64,000 nt of DNA. Origin: Microbacterium indicum DSM 19969. GTDB lineage: Bacteria; Actinomycetota; Actinomycetes; Actinomycetales; Microbacteriaceae. The stretch's first letter is position 1. Every line of letters starts with the position of its first letter. The stretch covers positions 143,977 to 207,976 of the forward strand of contig NZ_AULR01000004.1 of the NCBI RefSeq assembly GCF_000422385.1, given 5' to 3'. Made by a program: the position numbers and the translations under genes. This document shows, piece after piece, positions 6,754-15,703 of this stretch. The notes beneath the pieces were generated by a model. That model was given only the letters and a program-made list of their open reading frames with translations, had not been told where the DNA came from and searched no databases.

Positions 6754-9138
6754 TCAGCCGATCGAGACGTGCGCCTCGGCGGCGCCGCGGGGCGAGGTCG
6801 CCGTGATCGTGACCTCCCCGGCGCCGGTGGGGCGGATCACCGCGAGCGCGCGCCCGTCGAAGGTGCGCCAGGTTGCGGAGGCGAAGCGCTCCTCCGTCTT
6901 GGGGTTCGCGCTCCCCATTCCGGCGAGCTCGGCGGGGCCCGCGACCTCCACGGTCACGGGGACGTCGTCGTCGGCCACGAGGGCCCCGGCGGCGTCGCGC
7001 AGCTCGAGGGCGACGAACGCGAGGTCGTCGGCGTCGTCGCGGATCCGGTCGCGGTCGACCGTCGCCGTGAGCGACGCGGGCCCCGCGGTCGCGAGCGCGT
7101 GGCGCCCGACCTCGCGGTCGCCGTCGTAGGCGACGGCCTCGAGGACGCCCGCCCGGTAGGTCGTCTCGATCACGGCGAGGAGGGGGCGCTCCGCGCCGAC
7201 CTTCGCCGAGGCGAGGGGGGATCCGTCGAGCAGCAGCTCCACGCGCTCGGCGCGGGCGTACACCTCGACCGTCACGGGCCGGCCCTCGAAGCCGCCCCAG
7301 GTCCACGACGCGACCGAGTCGCTCCACGCCCACGGCGAGGGCGAGGCGATCGCGGATCCGTGGTGCTCCGGACGGCGCACGGCGATGTACGGCTCGGAGC
7401 GCAGCCCGAACGCGATCTCGCGGTAGTACGACATGGGGCGGCGGTGGCCCGTGATGTCGATGTCGCCCGTCCACGCCGTGAGGAAGGGGAACTCGCGCTC
7501 GAGGCCCGGCTCGGCGGTCGGGTCGTCGGCGTAGGCCGTCGAGCCGATGCCGACCTCGCCGAGGTAGTCCCAGCCCGTCCACGTGAAGTCGTCGATCACG
7601 TGCGGGTTCTCCTCGACCATCGGCCAGAGGCGCCCGATCTGGGCGGGGAAGGTCTCGGATCCGACGATGACGCGGTGGGGGAACGCCGCGCGGTCGGGCG
7701 CGTAGCGCGACTCGGCGTAGTTGAAGCCGACGACGTCGAGGACGGCGCTCGACTCCTCGGTGCGCCGCGTCGCGGCCTCGCTCGATCCGATCTCGTTGAA
7801 CGGGTCGCCGCCCTGCGCCGCCGCCTGGTTGAGGCCGCCGAGCTCCTCGGTGATCTGGGGGATCTCGTCGATGACCGCGAGCAGCGCGTTGACGCCGTTG
7901 GTCACGAGGCGCGTGGGGTCGAGCGCGCGCACGTGCTCGGCCATGCGCCGCGCCCAGCGCGCGCCGTGGGGCTTCCCGGTCTCGGCGATCTCGTTGCCGA
8001 GCGAGTAGAGGATCACGCTCGGGTGGTTGCGGTCCTTCGCGACCATCGCGGCGAGATCCTCCGCCCACCACTGCGGGAAGTCGGCGGCGTAGTCGAAGGG
8101 CGTCTTGAAGCGCGTCCACATGTCGAAGGCCTCGTCGACGACGAGCATGCCGAGGCGGTCGCAGGCGTCGAGCATAGCGGGCGAGAGAGGGTTGTGCGTC
8201 GCGCGGACGGCGTTGAAGCCCGCCTCCTTGAGCAGCTCGATGCGGCGCTCCTCGGCGCGGCCGATCGCGGCGGAGCCGAGCGGGCCGTTGTCGTGGTGGA
8301 TGCACGCGCCGCGCAGGAGCGTCGTCACGCCGTTGATGCGCAGCCCGTGCCGCGGGTCGGCGGTGATCGTGCGGATCCCGAACGTCTCGGTCACGGGGTC
8401 CGATCCGTCGACGTCCACGGCGGCCTCGTAGAGCTGCGGGTCGTCGGGCGACCAGAGGCGCGGGGCCGCGACCGCGAGGCGGTGCCGGACGACGCCTTCC
8501 TCGCCGGGCGCGAGCGTGATCGGCGACGCGTCCGAGTCGACGCCGGGGATCCGCGACGCGACCCGCACGGTCCGGGTCGTCCGGAGCGTGTTGCGCACGG
8601 TCGTGCGGACCTCGACGACGGCCTCCTCGGCGTCGACGGAGGCCGTCGTCACCGTCGCGCCGTCGGGCACGACGTGGACGGCGTCGAGGACGTGCAGCGC
8701 CGCGGGCCGGTGCATGCCGAGGCCCGAGTACCAGCGCGAGTCCTGCCCCGCGCGGGCCTCGATGCGGATCGTCGACGCGCCCCCGAAGCGGAGGAACGGC
8801 GTGAGCTCGACGAAGAAGCGCGCGTATCCGTCGGCGCGGTTGCCCGCGAGCTCGTCGTCGACGAACACCTGGGCGCGGCGGTGCACGCCCTGCAGCTCGA
8901 GGAAGACGCTCTTCTCGAGCCACGCGTCGGGCACCGCGAGGTCGTACAGGTAGGTGACGGCGCCGCCCGGGAAGTACGCCCCCGCGCCCCGGCCCGGGAC
9001 GCCGGCCGAGCGCTCGAGGTCGCGCATCGCGTCGTGCGGCAGGCGCACGGGCTCGGCGGGGATCGCGCCCTCGGCGGCGGCGAAGGGGCCGGCCGCGGGG
9101 CGCACGCGCCATCCGTCGGTGAGAACTGTGCGGGTCAT
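6754..9138 (-). CDS. Glycoside hydrolase family 2 (beta-galactosidase-like)
   Basis: 794 aa with the GH2 order: sugar-binding jelly-roll (about 1-165), immunoglobulin-like domain, TIM barrel (about 265-560), then C-terminal beta-sandwich domains of the DUF4982/Ig type. The acid/base Glu is in VILYSLGNEIAET near residue 383 and the nucleophile Glu in IVGSETFP near residue 495. There is no signal peptide, so the enzyme is cytoplasmic and acts on imported oligosaccharides. The layout is that of Bacteroides/Bifidobacterium-type GH2 enzymes rather than E. coli LacZ. The linkage it cuts (galactoside, glucuronide or other) is not decided by sequence. It lies downstream of the GH43/MFS genes on the same strand, split from them by one opposite-strand gene. 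Confidence 0.88.
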   Translation of the reverse strand: MTRTVLTDGWRVRPAAGPFAAAEGAIPAEPVRLPHDAMRDLERSAGVPGRGAGAYFPGGAVTYLYDLAVPDAWLEKSVFLELQGVHRRAQVFVDDELAGNRADGYARFFVELTPFLRFGGASTIRIEARAGQDSRWYSGLGMHRPAALHVLDAVHVVPDGATVTTASVDAEEAVVEVRTTVRNTLRTTRTVRVASRIPGVDSDASPITLAPGEEGVVRHRLAVAAPRLWSPDDPQLYEAAVDVDGSDPVTETFGIRTITADPRHGLRINGVTTLLRGACIHHDNGPLGSAAIGRAEERRIELLKEAGFNAVRATHNPLSPAMLDACDRLGMLVVDEAFDMWTRFKTPFDYAADFPQWWAEDLAAMVAKDRNHPSVILYSLGNEIAETGKPHGARWARRMAEHVRALDPTRLVTNGVNALLAVIDEIPQITEELGGLNQAAAQGGDPFNEIGSSEAATRRTEESSAVLDVVGFNYAESRYAPDRAAFPHRVIVGSETFPAQIGRLWPMVEENPHVIDDFTWTGWDYLGEVGIGSTAYADDPTAEPGLEREFPFLTAWTGDIDITGHRRPMSYYREIAFGLRSEPYIAVRRPEHHGSAIASPSPWAWSDSVASWTWGGFEGRPVTVEVYARAERVELLLDGSPLASAKVGAERPLLAVIETTYRAGVLEAVAYDGDREVGRHALATAGPASLTATVDRDRIRDDADDLAFVALELRDAAGALVADDDVPVTVEVAGPAELAGMGSANPKTEERFASATWRTFDGRALAVIRPTGAGEVTITATSPRGAAEAHVSIG

Positions 9139-9185
9139 CGGGAACCTCCGGTGAATCGAGGGGGCGTCGGTGGAAAGATGGGGTG

Positions 9186-9551
9186 ATGGTCAGCCTGTAC
9201 GTCGACTCCGCGGCCCTCGAGATCAAGCTCGCCCCGATCGAGCGGACGCTCGCGATGCACAGGGCGCCCGTGCGTATCAGCCGATCCCAGATCGCCAAGG
9301 TGCAGCTGACCGACGATCCGTTCACGTGGCTCCGCGGGGTGCGCGCCCCGGGCAGCCACGTGCCGAACAGGCTCGCGTTCGGCACGTGGCGATCGGTGTT
9401 CGGCGACGACTTCGTGGCGATCCGCTCGGGCCGCCCCGCCGTCGTCATCGACCTCGAGGAGGGCGCCGGGTTCCAGCGCGTCATCCTGTCGACCACTCAC
9501 GGTGCCGACCTGGTGAACGCGCTGCAGCCCGGCGCCGATCCCGAGGCCTGA
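9186..9551 (+). CDS. Conserved hypothetical protein, PH-like fold suspected
   Basis: 121 aa. The ATG at 9186 is chosen because GGAAAG (9172-9177) lies 8 bases upstream; a GTG directly before it (9183) is the alternative. The protein is soluble, with no signal peptide or membrane segment. It has a run of short beta-strand-like stretches (ISRSQIAKVQLT, FGTWRSVFGDDFVAI, PAVVIDLE, FQRVILST) and a final helix. This pattern resembles small bacterial PH-like proteins, which I infer only from strand order. It is transcribed away from the GH2 gene (47-bp divergent gap) and converges on the decayed MFS gene. Function unknown. Confidence 0.72.
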   Translation: MVSLYVDSAALEIKLAPIERTLAMHRAPVRISRSQIAKVQLTDDPFTWLRGVRAPGSHVPNRLAFGTWRSVFGDDFVAIRSGRPAVVIDLEEGAGFQRVILSTTHGADLVNALQPGADPEA

Positions 9552-9557
9552 GGCCGT

Positions 9558-10697
9558 CTACCTGACCGTCTTGATCCAGATGATCGAGACGGCGCCGAGG
9601 ACCGCCATGGCGATCGCGACGGGGAACACGAGGTGGTACCCGCTCGTCGCGACGACGAGCGACGAGGTGATGATCGGGCCGAACGTCTGGCCGAGGGTCG
9701 TGGCGAGGTTGAGGATGCCCAGATCCTTGCCCGCATCCTCCTGGTTCGGCAGCACGTCGACGTTGAGGGCCTGGTCGACCGACGCGTAGACGCCGTAGCC
9801 GAGGCCCGCGATGCCGGCGTAGAGGTACATGCCCATGGCGGTCGGGAAGATCCAGGGCATCGCGATGCCGAGGCGAAGAGCAGGCTCGCGACGATGACGG
9901 GCAGCTTGCGGCGACCGATCCAGTCGAAGATCGGCCCGCCCGTCAGCGAGGCGACGAGGCCCACGACGAGGGTGATGACCGACATCCGCGAGACGGTCCC
10001 GGCCGAGTCGACGACCGACTGGCCGATGTAGTTCTGCACGATGTAGAGCTGGTAGGCCGTGATCATCTGGTACGAGACCAGCATGAAGAGGCGGCCTACG
10101 AACGCCTTGTAGAAGTCGGGCGCCGTGAGGGGCTCGGCGGGCGGAACGACTTCACGAGGTCGAGGAATCCGCCGCCGCGCGCCTCGGTCCCGACCGCCGA
10201 GCGCTCGCGCGGCCAGATGAACAGCGTGGCGACGTCGCCGATGAGCATGAGGGCGCCCGCGAGGACGTAGCCGGGCAGCGACGTCGTGATGAACGCGGCG
10301 CCGATGATCGCGCCGAGGGGGAATCCGACGGTCTGGCCCGCGTCGAAGAACGCCGACATCGTGCCGCGGATCTGCAGCGGGACGCGGTCCGAGATCACGG
10401 CGATCGCGGGGGCCAGCATCATGTTGAGGCCGACCATCGTGATGCAGTAGACGATGAGGATCGCGACGGGGTTCGTCAGGACGCCCACGAGGGTCAGCGA
10501 GACGCCGCCGATGATGGCGCCGCCGAAGATCCAGGGGGTGCGGCGGCCGAAGCGCGTGCGCACGCGGTCCGACAGGTTGCCGAACACGAGGTTCGAGACG
10601 AGCGACACGATCGCCGTCACGGAGTTGATCGTGCCGAACCACGCGTCGGGCGAGTCGACGCCGATGTCGGTGAGGTGCTGGAGGGAGGGGTGGTCAT
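9558..10697 (-). pseudogene. MFS sugar transporter remnant with two frameshifts and a 5' deletion
   Basis: Three pieces in different frames together match one major-facilitator protein. Piece 1 (about 10696-10145) has NLVFGNLSDRVRTRFGRRTPW, the loop 2-3 signature. Piece 2 (about 10150-9880) begins AEPLTAPDFYKAF. Piece 3 (9878-9558) is GIAMPWIFPTAMG to the TAG stop. The frame changes near 10138-10146 and near 9868-9880, each explained by one lost base. An ATG with a good AAGGA site is present at 10697, but it is out of frame with the body, and the first membrane helix (about 40-50 residues) is missing. It sits 10 bp after the GH43 gene, so it was presumably the importer for that enzyme's product. 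Sequencing error could explain one slip but hardly all three lesions. Confidence 0.82.
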
Positions 10698-10707
10698 CTG
10701 CGCTTCC

Positions 10708-12018
10708 TTACGCGTCTGAGGAGGTCGAGCCGAAGGTGGCGGCCGGAGCGTGCTCGCGGCCGACCGTGCGGAAGCCGTCGAAGGAGACGGTCCCCGACGC
10801 GGCGTACAGGCCGATGACGCGGCCCGTGAACGACGCCGCGGTCTCGGCCGACAGCGAGCGGCCGCCGGTGCCCGCCGAGACGTCGATCGTCGTCGAGGCC
10901 TCGACCTCGAGGGCGAGCTGGCGGCGGCCGACGAAGGCCGCGCGCAGGTCGTCGAGCGTCGTGCCGTCGGACGCGATCGTCAGGCGGCCGTCGGCGACCG
11001 TCGCGATCGTCTGGGGCAGGCGGCGCATCGCGATCCAGCGGTTGTCGAGCGGGGCGTCGAACGCGACGTCCTCGACGATCTCGCGGCGCGGCGCGAGGTT
11101 CACGGGCTCGGCGACGGGCCAGCCCGACGACCAGTCGACGCGCGTCACGAAGGTCTCGCGGCCGAGGGGCGAGAAGGCGCGGGTGCCGCCCTTGGGGCGC
11201 ACACCCAGCATGACGAACAGCGACTCACCGTTCGGGCCCTCGACGAAGTCGCCGTGGCCCGTGTTCTGGATCGGGCGGATCGTGCTGCGCGCCGAGAGGA
11301 ACGGGTTGGCGGGGCCGGGCTCGAACGGGCCCTGGGGCGAGGTGCCGCGGCCGATCGAGGCCCCGTGGCCGCGCTCGGTGCCGCCCTCGGCGATCAGGAG
11401 GTACCAGTCGTCGCCGCGGCGGAAGAGGTGCGGGGCCTCGGGGAACATCGAGCCGGATCCGGACCAGACGTCGCCGGGCTCGCTCAGCAGCTCGCCCGTC
11501 GCGAGGTCGGCGCGCACCTGCTGGATGCCGAGGTGCTTCCCCGTCTCGGGGCCCGAGAGGATGAGGCCCGAGAAGGTCACGAGCGCCGTTCCGTCGTCGT
11601 CCCAGGCGAGGCCGGGGTCGATGCCGTTCAGGCCCTCGAGCACGACGCCGTCGCTCCACGGGCCGGAGGGGTCCTCGGCCGTGAAGACGATGCAGCCGCG
11701 GCCGGACGGGACGCCGACGATGACGCGGAAGAGGCCGTCGTGCCAGCGCAGGGTGGGGGCCCACACGCCCATGTTCGTGGGGGCGTCGCCGATGCCGAGC
11801 TGGTCCTCGCGGGTCGCGACGTTGCCGATCTGCTCCCACTCGACGAAGTCGGTGCTGCGGTAGACGGGAAGCCCCGGCAGGTACTCGAAGGTCGACGTCA
11901 CGATGTAGTAGACGCCGTCGACCAGAGCGATGCTCGGGTCGGGGTTGAAGCCGGGCAGGACCGGGTTGGGGTATGGCGCGCCGACGCCGCCGTACAGCGC
12001 CTCTGCTGACGAGCTCAT
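10708..12018 (-). CDS. Glycoside hydrolase family 43 (xylosidase/arabinofuranosidase-like)
   Basis: 436 aa. A five-bladed propeller is followed by a C-terminal beta-sandwich (about residues 330-436). The three GH43 acids are visible: the base in NPVLPGFNPDPS (near residue 27), the middle Asp in GIDPGLAWDDDG, and the acid Glu in FPEAPHLF. GH43 enzymes release xylose or L-arabinose from plant xylan or arabinan fragments. There is no signal peptide, so it acts on imported oligosaccharides. The ATG at 12018 is chosen because AGGGAG precedes it; an upstream ATG at 12051 would run through the operator and is unlikely. Transcription is divergent from the LacI gene and probably controlled by it. Confidence 0.9.
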   Translation of the reverse strand: MSSSAEALYGGVGAPYPNPVLPGFNPDPSIALVDGVYYIVTSTFEYLPGLPVYRSTDFVEWEQIGNVATREDQLGIGDAPTNMGVWAPTLRWHDGLFRVIVGVPSGRGCIVFTAEDPSGPWSDGVVLEGLNGIDPGLAWDDDGTALVTFSGLILSGPETGKHLGIQQVRADLATGELLSEPGDVWSGSGSMFPEAPHLFRRGDDWYLLIAEGGTERGHGASIGRGTSPQGPFEPGPANPFLSARSTIRPIQNTGHGDFVEGPNGESLFVMLGVRPKGGTRAFSPLGRETFVTRVDWSSGWPVAEPVNLAPRREIVEDVAFDAPLDNRWIAMRRLPQTIATVADGRLTIASDGTTLDDLRAAFVGRRQLALEVEASTTIDVSAGTGGRSLSAETAASFTGRVIGLYAASGTVSFDGFRTVGREHAPAATFGSTSSDA

Positions 12019-12036
12019 GATGCTCCCTCGCATTAA

Positions 12037-12047
12037 GAAACCGTTTC
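12037..12047. promoter_or_regulatory. LacI-type operator 1, GH43 side
   Basis: GAAACCGTTTC, an inverted repeat of GAAAC around one base, of the kind LacI-family repressors bind. It lies 19 bp upstream of the GH43 start codon and has the same arms as operator 2, 76 bp away. Confidence 0.7.
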
Positions 12048-12122
12048 GCACTCTTGCGGAAACAGAGAGACATTTGGCGTATGGATCCGCTTCGTCAAGC
12101 GCTGTGAGGGGATCCGTAGAGA

Positions 12123-12133
12123 GAAACAGTTTC
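12123..12133. promoter_or_regulatory. LacI-type operator 2, regulator side
   Basis: GAAACAGTTTC, the same GAAAC-N-GTTTC palindrome, 15 bp upstream of the lacI-family start codon. It overlaps the 5' leader, which fits autorepression. Two copies with one consensus in a 130-bp divergent gap suggest binding at both promoters, possibly with looping. Confidence 0.7.
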
Positions 12134-12148
12134 GTTCAGGAGAAACCC

Positions 12149-13165
12149 ATGCCACGGACAGCAGGGCCGACGCTCGCCTCGATCGCGGCGGCGGTCGGCG
12201 TCACGAAGAGCACCGTGTCGAAGGCGCTCAACGACAGGCCCGGCGTCTCCGACGAGGTGCGGCGGCGCGTGCGGGCCGCGGTCGCCGAGGCGGGATACGA
12301 GCCCGCGCCGCGCGCCCGCGTCGGGGGCCGCACCGTCGCGGTGATCTTCGACACGCTCGCGAACCTCTACTCGCTGCGGCTCCTCGACGCCCTCGTCGCC
12401 GAGGCGCAGGGGCGCGACGTCGAGATCGTGCCCGACGTGCTGCTGCCGCTTCTCGACGGGCCGGGCGGGATCCCGACCGAGGAGCGGATCCGCGCGCTCC
12501 ACGCCCGGGGGCACTCGGGCCTCCTCGTCGTGACGACGCGCATGCCCGCGAGCCTCGTGCGGCTGTGCGCCGAGCTCGACCTGCCGCTCGTCGCGATCGA
12601 CCCGCCGAACGCGCTCGACTCGTCGGTCGCGAGCGTCGGCTCGAACAGCTGGATGGGCGGGATGCACGCGACGCAGCACCTCATCGAGCTCGGTCATCGG
12701 CGTATCGGCTTCGTCGGCGGATCCCCGCAGCACACGGGCCTGCGCGAGCGGCGTGCCGGCTATCGCACGGCGCTCGAGCAGGCGGGCATCGAGGAGGATC
12801 CGGCCCTCGTCTCCGAGCTCGGCATGCTCACGGCGGGGCAGCCGGCCGCCGACATGCTCGAGCTGCCCGACCCCCCGACCGCATTCTTCGCGGGGACCGA
12901 CGCGTCGGCGCTCGACGTCCTGCGGCACCTGCGGGCGGCGGGCGTCGACGTGCCGGGAGATGTGAGCGTCGTCGGCTACGACGACGCCTACGCCGTGCTC
13001 CCGCTGCCGGTCGCCATCACGACGGTCCACACACCGATCGCCGAGATCGGCCGCGTCGCCCTCGGCACCGTGCTGGGCCTGCGCGACGGGATCCCTCCGA
13101 TCTCGCACCACCTCGAGCTCGCGACCGAGCTCGTCGTCCGCGAGACGACGGCCCCGCGCCGGTAG
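12149..13165 (+). CDS. LacI-family transcriptional regulator
   Basis: 338 aa. The N-terminal helix-turn-helix is PTLASIAAAVGVTKSTVSKALN (about residues 7-28), followed by the hinge with ALNDRPGVSDEVRRRV, then a periplasmic-binding-protein-like effector domain. LGHRRIGFVGG and GDVSVVGYDD are standard family segments. AGGAG (12138-12142) lies 6 bases before the ATG. It is divergent from the GH43/MFS genes and has matching palindromes at both promoters, so it most likely represses the glycoside module and itself, released by a pentose or oligosaccharide. The effector is unknown. It ends just before repeat copy A. Confidence 0.92.
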   Translation: MPRTAGPTLASIAAAVGVTKSTVSKALNDRPGVSDEVRRRVRAAVAEAGYEPAPRARVGGRTVAVIFDTLANLYSLRLLDALVAEAQGRDVEIVPDVLLPLLDGPGGIPTEERIRALHARGHSGLLVVTTRMPASLVRLCAELDLPLVAIDPPNALDSSVASVGSNSWMGGMHATQHLIELGHRRIGFVGGSPQHTGLRERRAGYRTALEQAGIEEDPALVSELGMLTAGQPAADMLELPDPPTAFFAGTDASALDVLRHLRAAGVDVPGDVSVVGYDDAYAVLPLPVAITTVHTPIAEIGRVALGTVLGLRDGIPPISHHLELATELVVRETTAPRR

Positions 13166-13253
13166 CCCCGCGCCGCCGAGCCTCTGGCGATCGCCCGAGA
13201 CTCTGACGATCCGGCCGGATCCGGCGGGAGCCGCGCGATCGTCAGAGTCTCGG
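13166..13253. repeat. Three-arm palindromic repeat, copy A
   Basis: 88 bp, identical to copy B (22114-22201) and one base different from copy C (42861-42948). It contains the inverted pair CGAGACTCTGACGATC / GATCGTCAGAGTCTCG around a GGCCGGATCCGGCGGGAG core, plus a degenerate third arm (GAGCCTCTGGCGATCG) on the left. It lies between the convergent lacI-family and SDR genes. Copies A and B flank the galactoside cluster in the same orientation. Confidence 0.9.
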
Positions 13254-13322
13254 GGTGTCGGCGGGCCGTGTTTGCCGCGCTCGAGAGCGCGCCGCGGCCG
13301 GGTGAAGACGGGCCCCCGGGTG

Positions 13323-14054
13323 CTACCGCTGGCCGATGGGGGAGACGGCGAGTTCGTCGATGCGGACGTGCGCGGGGGAGTCGAGCACGAACCGGACGGT
13401 CCGCGCGATGTCGTCGGCGGTGAGCATCTGCGCGCGCTGCTGGGCGCCGGGCACCTCGGGCCGCATCGCGAGGAAATCGGTGTCGACGTCGCCGGGGCAC
13501 AGATGGCACGCCTTCACCCCGTGCGCTCCCTCCTGGTCGTTGAGAGAGGCCACGAGCGCGCCGAGCGCGGTCTTGCTCGACATGTAGGCGACGCCCGCTC
13601 CGGGGGAGAATCGCCATCCTGACCGTGACGACACGACCACGATGTCGCCGCGGCCGCTGCGCCGCATCCCGGGCAGTACGAGATCGACGACCCTCGCCAC
13701 GCTCGTGAGATTCGTGTCCACGATCGCCGCGAAGTCGGTCATGGACTGGTCGCCCCAGTTCCGCCGCGGCGTGTTGAGTCCGGCGGCCAGCACGACCCCG
13801 TCGACATCGCCCCAGGTGTCGACCAGGCGCCCGTGGGCCTCGCCGAGCGCGTCCTCGTCCGTGACGTCGACGGCGAGTTCGAGCGCCTCTCCGCCCGCGT
13901 CGCGGATCATCGTCGCCGTCTCGGCGACGGCATTCGCTCGTCGCCCCGACACGGCCACGCGCCATCCGCTCGCGGCGGCCGCGACGGCGCTCGCGCGCCC
14001 CATCCCGCTGCCCGCTCCCGTGACCCACAGAACCCTGCGCTCGGTCGTCATCAT
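13323..14054 (-). CDS. Short-chain dehydrogenase/reductase
   Basis: 243-aa classical SDR: cofactor motif TGAGSGMG near residues 12-19 and catalytic YMSSK near residue 155. Arg residues after the second strand (SGRRAN) hint at NADP(H) preference. It probably oxidises a sugar or sugar acid, since it shares a divergent promoter region with a second SDR and sits in a galactoside cluster with a DgoR-like regulator. The start is one of two adjacent ATGs; the first (14054) is chosen, with GAGAGGA upstream. The exact substrate is unknown. GGATCC, so common in flanking genes, is absent here. Confidence 0.85.
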   Translation of the reverse strand: MMTTERRVLWVTGAGSGMGRASAVAAAASGWRVAVSGRRANAVAETATMIRDAGGEALELAVDVTDEDALGEAHGRLVDTWGDVDGVVLAAGLNTPRRNWGDQSMTDFAAIVDTNLTSVARVVDLVLPGMRRSGRGDIVVVSSRSGWRFSPGAGVAYMSSKTALGALVASLNDQEGAHGVKACHLCPGDVDTDFLAMRPEVPGAQQRAQMLTADDIARTVRFVLDSPAHVRIDELAVSPIGQR

Positions 14055-14097
14055 CGGCGTCCTCTCGGTTAAGTCTCCTGATACCGCATTTGGCAAG

Positions 14098-14109
14098 GCA
14101 ATAGTATGC
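14098..14109. promoter_or_regulatory. Candidate GntR operator, SDR divergent promoter
   Basis: GCAATAGTATGC in the AT-rich 108-bp gap between the divergent SDR genes. Its complement (GCATACTATTGC) resembles GCATACGTAATTTGC at 15704-15718 before the sugar transporter operon; the shared parts are GCATAC and TTGC. Both sites lie next to genes in the same cluster as the DgoR-like regulator. The similarity is seen; the binding protein is inferred. Confidence 0.35.
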
Positions 14110-14162
14110 ATATTTAAGGCCAGGGTGGCGGAGCTGCCGCCTTCTTGAGGAGAGGAAAGCAC

Positions 14163-14948
14163 ATGGAGTGGGACATTGCGGGACGCGTCGTGGTCGTCAC
14201 CGGCGCCGGACGCGGCATCGGCCGGACAATCGCCGAGACGTTCGCGGCGGCAGGAGCACGTGTCGCCGCGCTGGACATCGTGGAGGAGGGTGTTCTCGAC
14301 CTCGCTCGATCGGCGAAGGAGAAGGGATACGACGTGGAGGGATTCTCGGTCGATGTGACCGACGGTTCCTCGGTGCGCTCGACGCTCGCCCGTGCGGCCG
14401 AGCGTTTCGGCGGCATCGACGTCGTCGTCAACAACGCGGGCATCAACGTCGAGGGGCGCGTCGCGGATCTCGACGAGGGCGCCTGGCAGCGCTGCTTCGA
14501 CGTCAACGTCGCGGGCGTCTTCCGTGTGTGCCAGGCGGCGATTCCCTACGTGACCGAGAGCGCGCACGGACGCATCATCAACGCCGCGTCGTTCGCGGCC
14601 CTCGTGCCGAGCATCGGCAGCGCGGCCTACGCGGCGTCGAAGGCCGCCGTCGTGCAGTTCACGCGAGTGCTCGCCGGTGAGCTCGGCCCGCACGGCGTCA
14701 CCGTGAACGCGTACGCGCCCGGCATGATCCCGACGGCGATGAACGGGTTCGCTGAGATGCCGCAGGACGCCCAGAATCGCCTGCTCGACACGCTCACGTT
14801 GCGGCGCTGGGGCGCTCCGGAGGAGGTCGCAGACCTGCTGCTGTTCCTCGCGAGCGATGCCTCGCGCTACATCACGGGCACGCTCGTCGACGTGAGCGGC
14901 GGCAAGCTCGTCACGCAGATCCCCGCCCGCGCGTACGAGGGGCGGTAG
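14163..14948 (+). CDS. Short-chain dehydrogenase/reductase (sugar dehydrogenase-like)
   Basis: 261-aa classical SDR with TGAGRGIG (residues 12-19), acidic ALDIV after strand 2 that favours NAD, NNAG, and the catalytic YAASK near residue 156. The C-terminal DVSGGKL is typical of the FabG/galactose-dehydrogenase branch. A GAGGAGAGGAAAG purine-rich site precedes the ATG. The neighbours (DgoR-like regulator, sugar importer, beta-galactosidase) suggest oxidation of galactose or a related sugar to its lactone. It is followed after 9 bp by the GntR gene, so the two are probably co-transcribed. Confidence 0.87.
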   Translation: MEWDIAGRVVVVTGAGRGIGRTIAETFAAAGARVAALDIVEEGVLDLARSAKEKGYDVEGFSVDVTDGSSVRSTLARAAERFGGIDVVVNNAGINVEGRVADLDEGAWQRCFDVNVAGVFRVCQAAIPYVTESAHGRIINAASFAALVPSIGSAAYAASKAAVVQFTRVLAGELGPHGVTVNAYAPGMIPTAMNGFAEMPQDAQNRLLDTLTLRRWGAPEEVADLLLFLASDASRYITGTLVDVSGGKLVTQIPARAYEGR

Positions 14949-14957
14949 ATTCCCCGC

Positions 14958-15701
14958 ATGTCCGTTCCCACGGCTCGATCTCCGCGCCACCAGTCCCTGC
15001 CGGGCCTGCATTCGCAGGTGCTGGACGCGCTCGGCGTCGAGATCTGCTCGGGCCGCCTCCCGGCGGGGTCGGTGCTCACCCTGGAGGAGATCGAGAAGGC
15101 TCACGGCGTCTCGCGCTCTGTCGGCCGCGAGACGATCCGCGTTCTCGAGTCGATGCGCCTCGTCATCTCTCGCCGTCGCGTCGGCGTAGTCGTCCTGTCT
15201 CCCGACGAGTGGAACCTCTTCGACCCCCGCGTGATCCGCTGGCGCATGGAGTCGCCTGACCGAGATGAGCAGATCGACTCCCTCGCCGAGCTGCGCATCG
15301 CCGTCGAGCCGGAGTCTGCGCGGCTCGCGGCGACGCGCGCGACGCCCACGCAGGCCGCCGAGCTGGTCGGCATCGCGGGGCGGATGTGGGCGGCGAGTGA
15401 GGAAGGCGATCGTGAGCGGTTCCTCGAGCTCGACGTCGAGTTCCATGCGCTCCTGCTCGCGTGCTCGTCGAACGCGCTGTTCCAGCAGCTCGAGTCACTG
15501 GTCGGCGAGATCCTGACCGGATGGCTCGCGCACGGCCTCGGCCCGGCCCACCCTCACCCGGAGGCTCTGCGCCTGCATTCGGACGTCGCGGCCGCCGTGC
15601 AGCGACGCGAGCCCGAGGAGGCGTTCGCCCGCATGCGGCAGCTGCTGCTGCAGAGCGCGGAGGAGAGCGCGTCGACCCGTGAAGGAGTCGAGGAAAAATA
15701 A
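14958..15701 (+). CDS. FadR-type GntR regulator, DgoR-like
   Basis: 247 aa. A winged helix at the N-terminus (residues about 16-80, with EICSGRLPAGSVLTLEEIE) is followed by the segment WNLFDPRVIRWR, characteristic of the galactonate regulator DgoR and its relatives. An all-helical FCD domain follows, with the metal-binding Asp and His pattern (LELDVEFHALLL). It probably senses a galactose-derived acid and controls the surrounding cluster. Candidate operators (14098-14109 and 15704-15718) lie on both sides of the unit. Confidence 0.88.
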   Translation: MSVPTARSPRHQSLPGLHSQVLDALGVEICSGRLPAGSVLTLEEIEKAHGVSRSVGRETIRVLESMRLVISRRRVGVVVLSPDEWNLFDPRVIRWRMESPDRDEQIDSLAELRIAVEPESARLAATRATPTQAAELVGIAGRMWAASEEGDRERFLELDVEFHALLLACSSNALFQQLESLVGEILTGWLAHGLGPAHPHPEALRLHSDVAAAVQRREPEEAFARMRQLLLQSAEESASTREGVEEK

Positions 15702-15703
15702 AG

